64,000 nucleotides of DNA from Brienomyrus brachyistius (lineage: Eukaryota > Chordata > Actinopteri > Osteoglossiformes > Mormyridae), in NCBI RefSeq assembly GCF_023856365.1, contig NC_064550.1:18539629-18603628 (forward strand), read 5' to 3'. The first letter of the stretch is position 1; each line of letters starts with the position of its first letter. Below, piece by piece: positions 63,400-64,000 of the stretch. Made by a program: the position numbers and the translations under genes. The notes under the pieces are model-generated. The model was given only the letters and a program-made list of their open reading frames with translations. It ran no database searches and had not been told where the DNA came from.

Positions 63400-64000
63400 T
63401 AGTTTTATAGATGCATGAAATTGCAGCTATGTTTTAAATTAATTTTGCTTAAATTATAGTTATTTTAATTACGTTATTTATAATCAGAATTATTAGAATT
63501 GTTTACATCAGATAGCTTTTGTGAGATACTGCCTTACATTTTTTAAATGAAAACCAAAACTCAAAACCTCTTTAAGAGCCTAAATATTTAACTAGCTGCC
63601 CCGAAGGGGGCCATAGGTGGCCAGTGGCCAGTCTACGGTATAGGGCCATACTGTGGCTTCTTGAGTTGATGATGGTTTGGTATCAGTGGTAGTGCAGTTC
63701 TATGTAAATGTCAGGTAGTTTATCCCCATTTTTTAAAGTGTAAGGGTGCATCCGAGGACATGTAGTTTACCCACCTATGTTTTACCTCGACACAAGTCAT
63801 AACTATTAATTAAAATAAACATTCAAAAAACAATATTTATTGTGCTAATGGTAGCAAATGCATTAAATGTTATTTTTAAATCTGTTATTTTATCAATATC
63901 ACACTTAATGTCCGTGTTCAAAATTATTCACCATCACTGTGACCGAAAAATGGACCGTTCTAAGTGGCTTTCTGTACAGGGGGGGATGAGACCAATCTCC
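63400..64000. other. AT-rich end of window, nothing recognised
   Basis: No coding exon, RNA gene or defined repeat was seen in these last 600 bases. Confidence 0.5.

Overview
The window is vertebrate nuclear DNA, almost certainly from a ray-finned (teleost-type) fish. The evidence is genes split into many GT-AG exons, large AT-rich introns and spacers, fish-type hAT and Tc1/mariner miniature transposons, tRNA-derived SINEs, a LINE-tail repeat ending in GGATGG units, and LTR-retrotransposon debris. I see no bacterial-style operon, CRISPR array, tRNA or rRNA. Exon boundaries below were read by hand from splice signals, reading-frame continuity and remembered similarity to human TECTA, TBCEL and A2M. 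No alignment program was run.

All three protein-coding genes lie on the minus strand, so transcription runs from high to low coordinates. (1) tecta (alpha-tectorin), 17576 down to 1544: 23 coding exons in perfect phase, 2232 codons. It has a signal peptide, a NIDO domain, four von Willebrand D modules with C8/TIL modules, a ZP domain, an EGF-like module and a GPI tail. (2) tbcel (tubulin-folding cofactor E-like), 36948 down to 27775: 7 coding exons, 428 residues, leucine-rich repeats plus a C-terminal ubiquitin-like domain. A GC/CpG-rich probable promoter lies near 41.4-41.66 kb. (3) An alpha-2-macroglobulin-like protease inhibitor (a2m family), 60996 down to 42773: 34 coding exons, about 1388 residues. 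It has a signal peptide, macroglobulin domains, a bait region, an intact GCGEQN thioester and a receptor-binding domain. Its frame is off by one base at the exon 1/exon 2 junction.

The tbcel-then-tecta order on one strand matches the human 11q23.3 arrangement as I remember it. The a2m-like neighbour is not part of that human block. A gene-free stretch of about 10 kb separates tecta from tbcel.

The rest is introns and repeats. Several insertions show target-site duplications, including one repeat nested in another inside tecta. Introns of the a2m-like gene hold a 57-bp minisatellite with telomere-like motifs, a solo-LTR candidate, Tc1-like transposase debris and UG repeats beside splice sites. 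Beyond the a2m-like first exon, about 61.9-63.4 kb is a heavily broken Ty3/gypsy-type pol relic.

I found no new multi-gene system. The most notable items are the lineage-specific remodelling of the third D module of alpha-tectorin (lost cysteine/Asn loop plus an Asn/Ser-rich insertion coded by a 12-bp repeat), an altered ZP furin site, and the a2m-like gene's frame break and UG-repeat-flanked intron.
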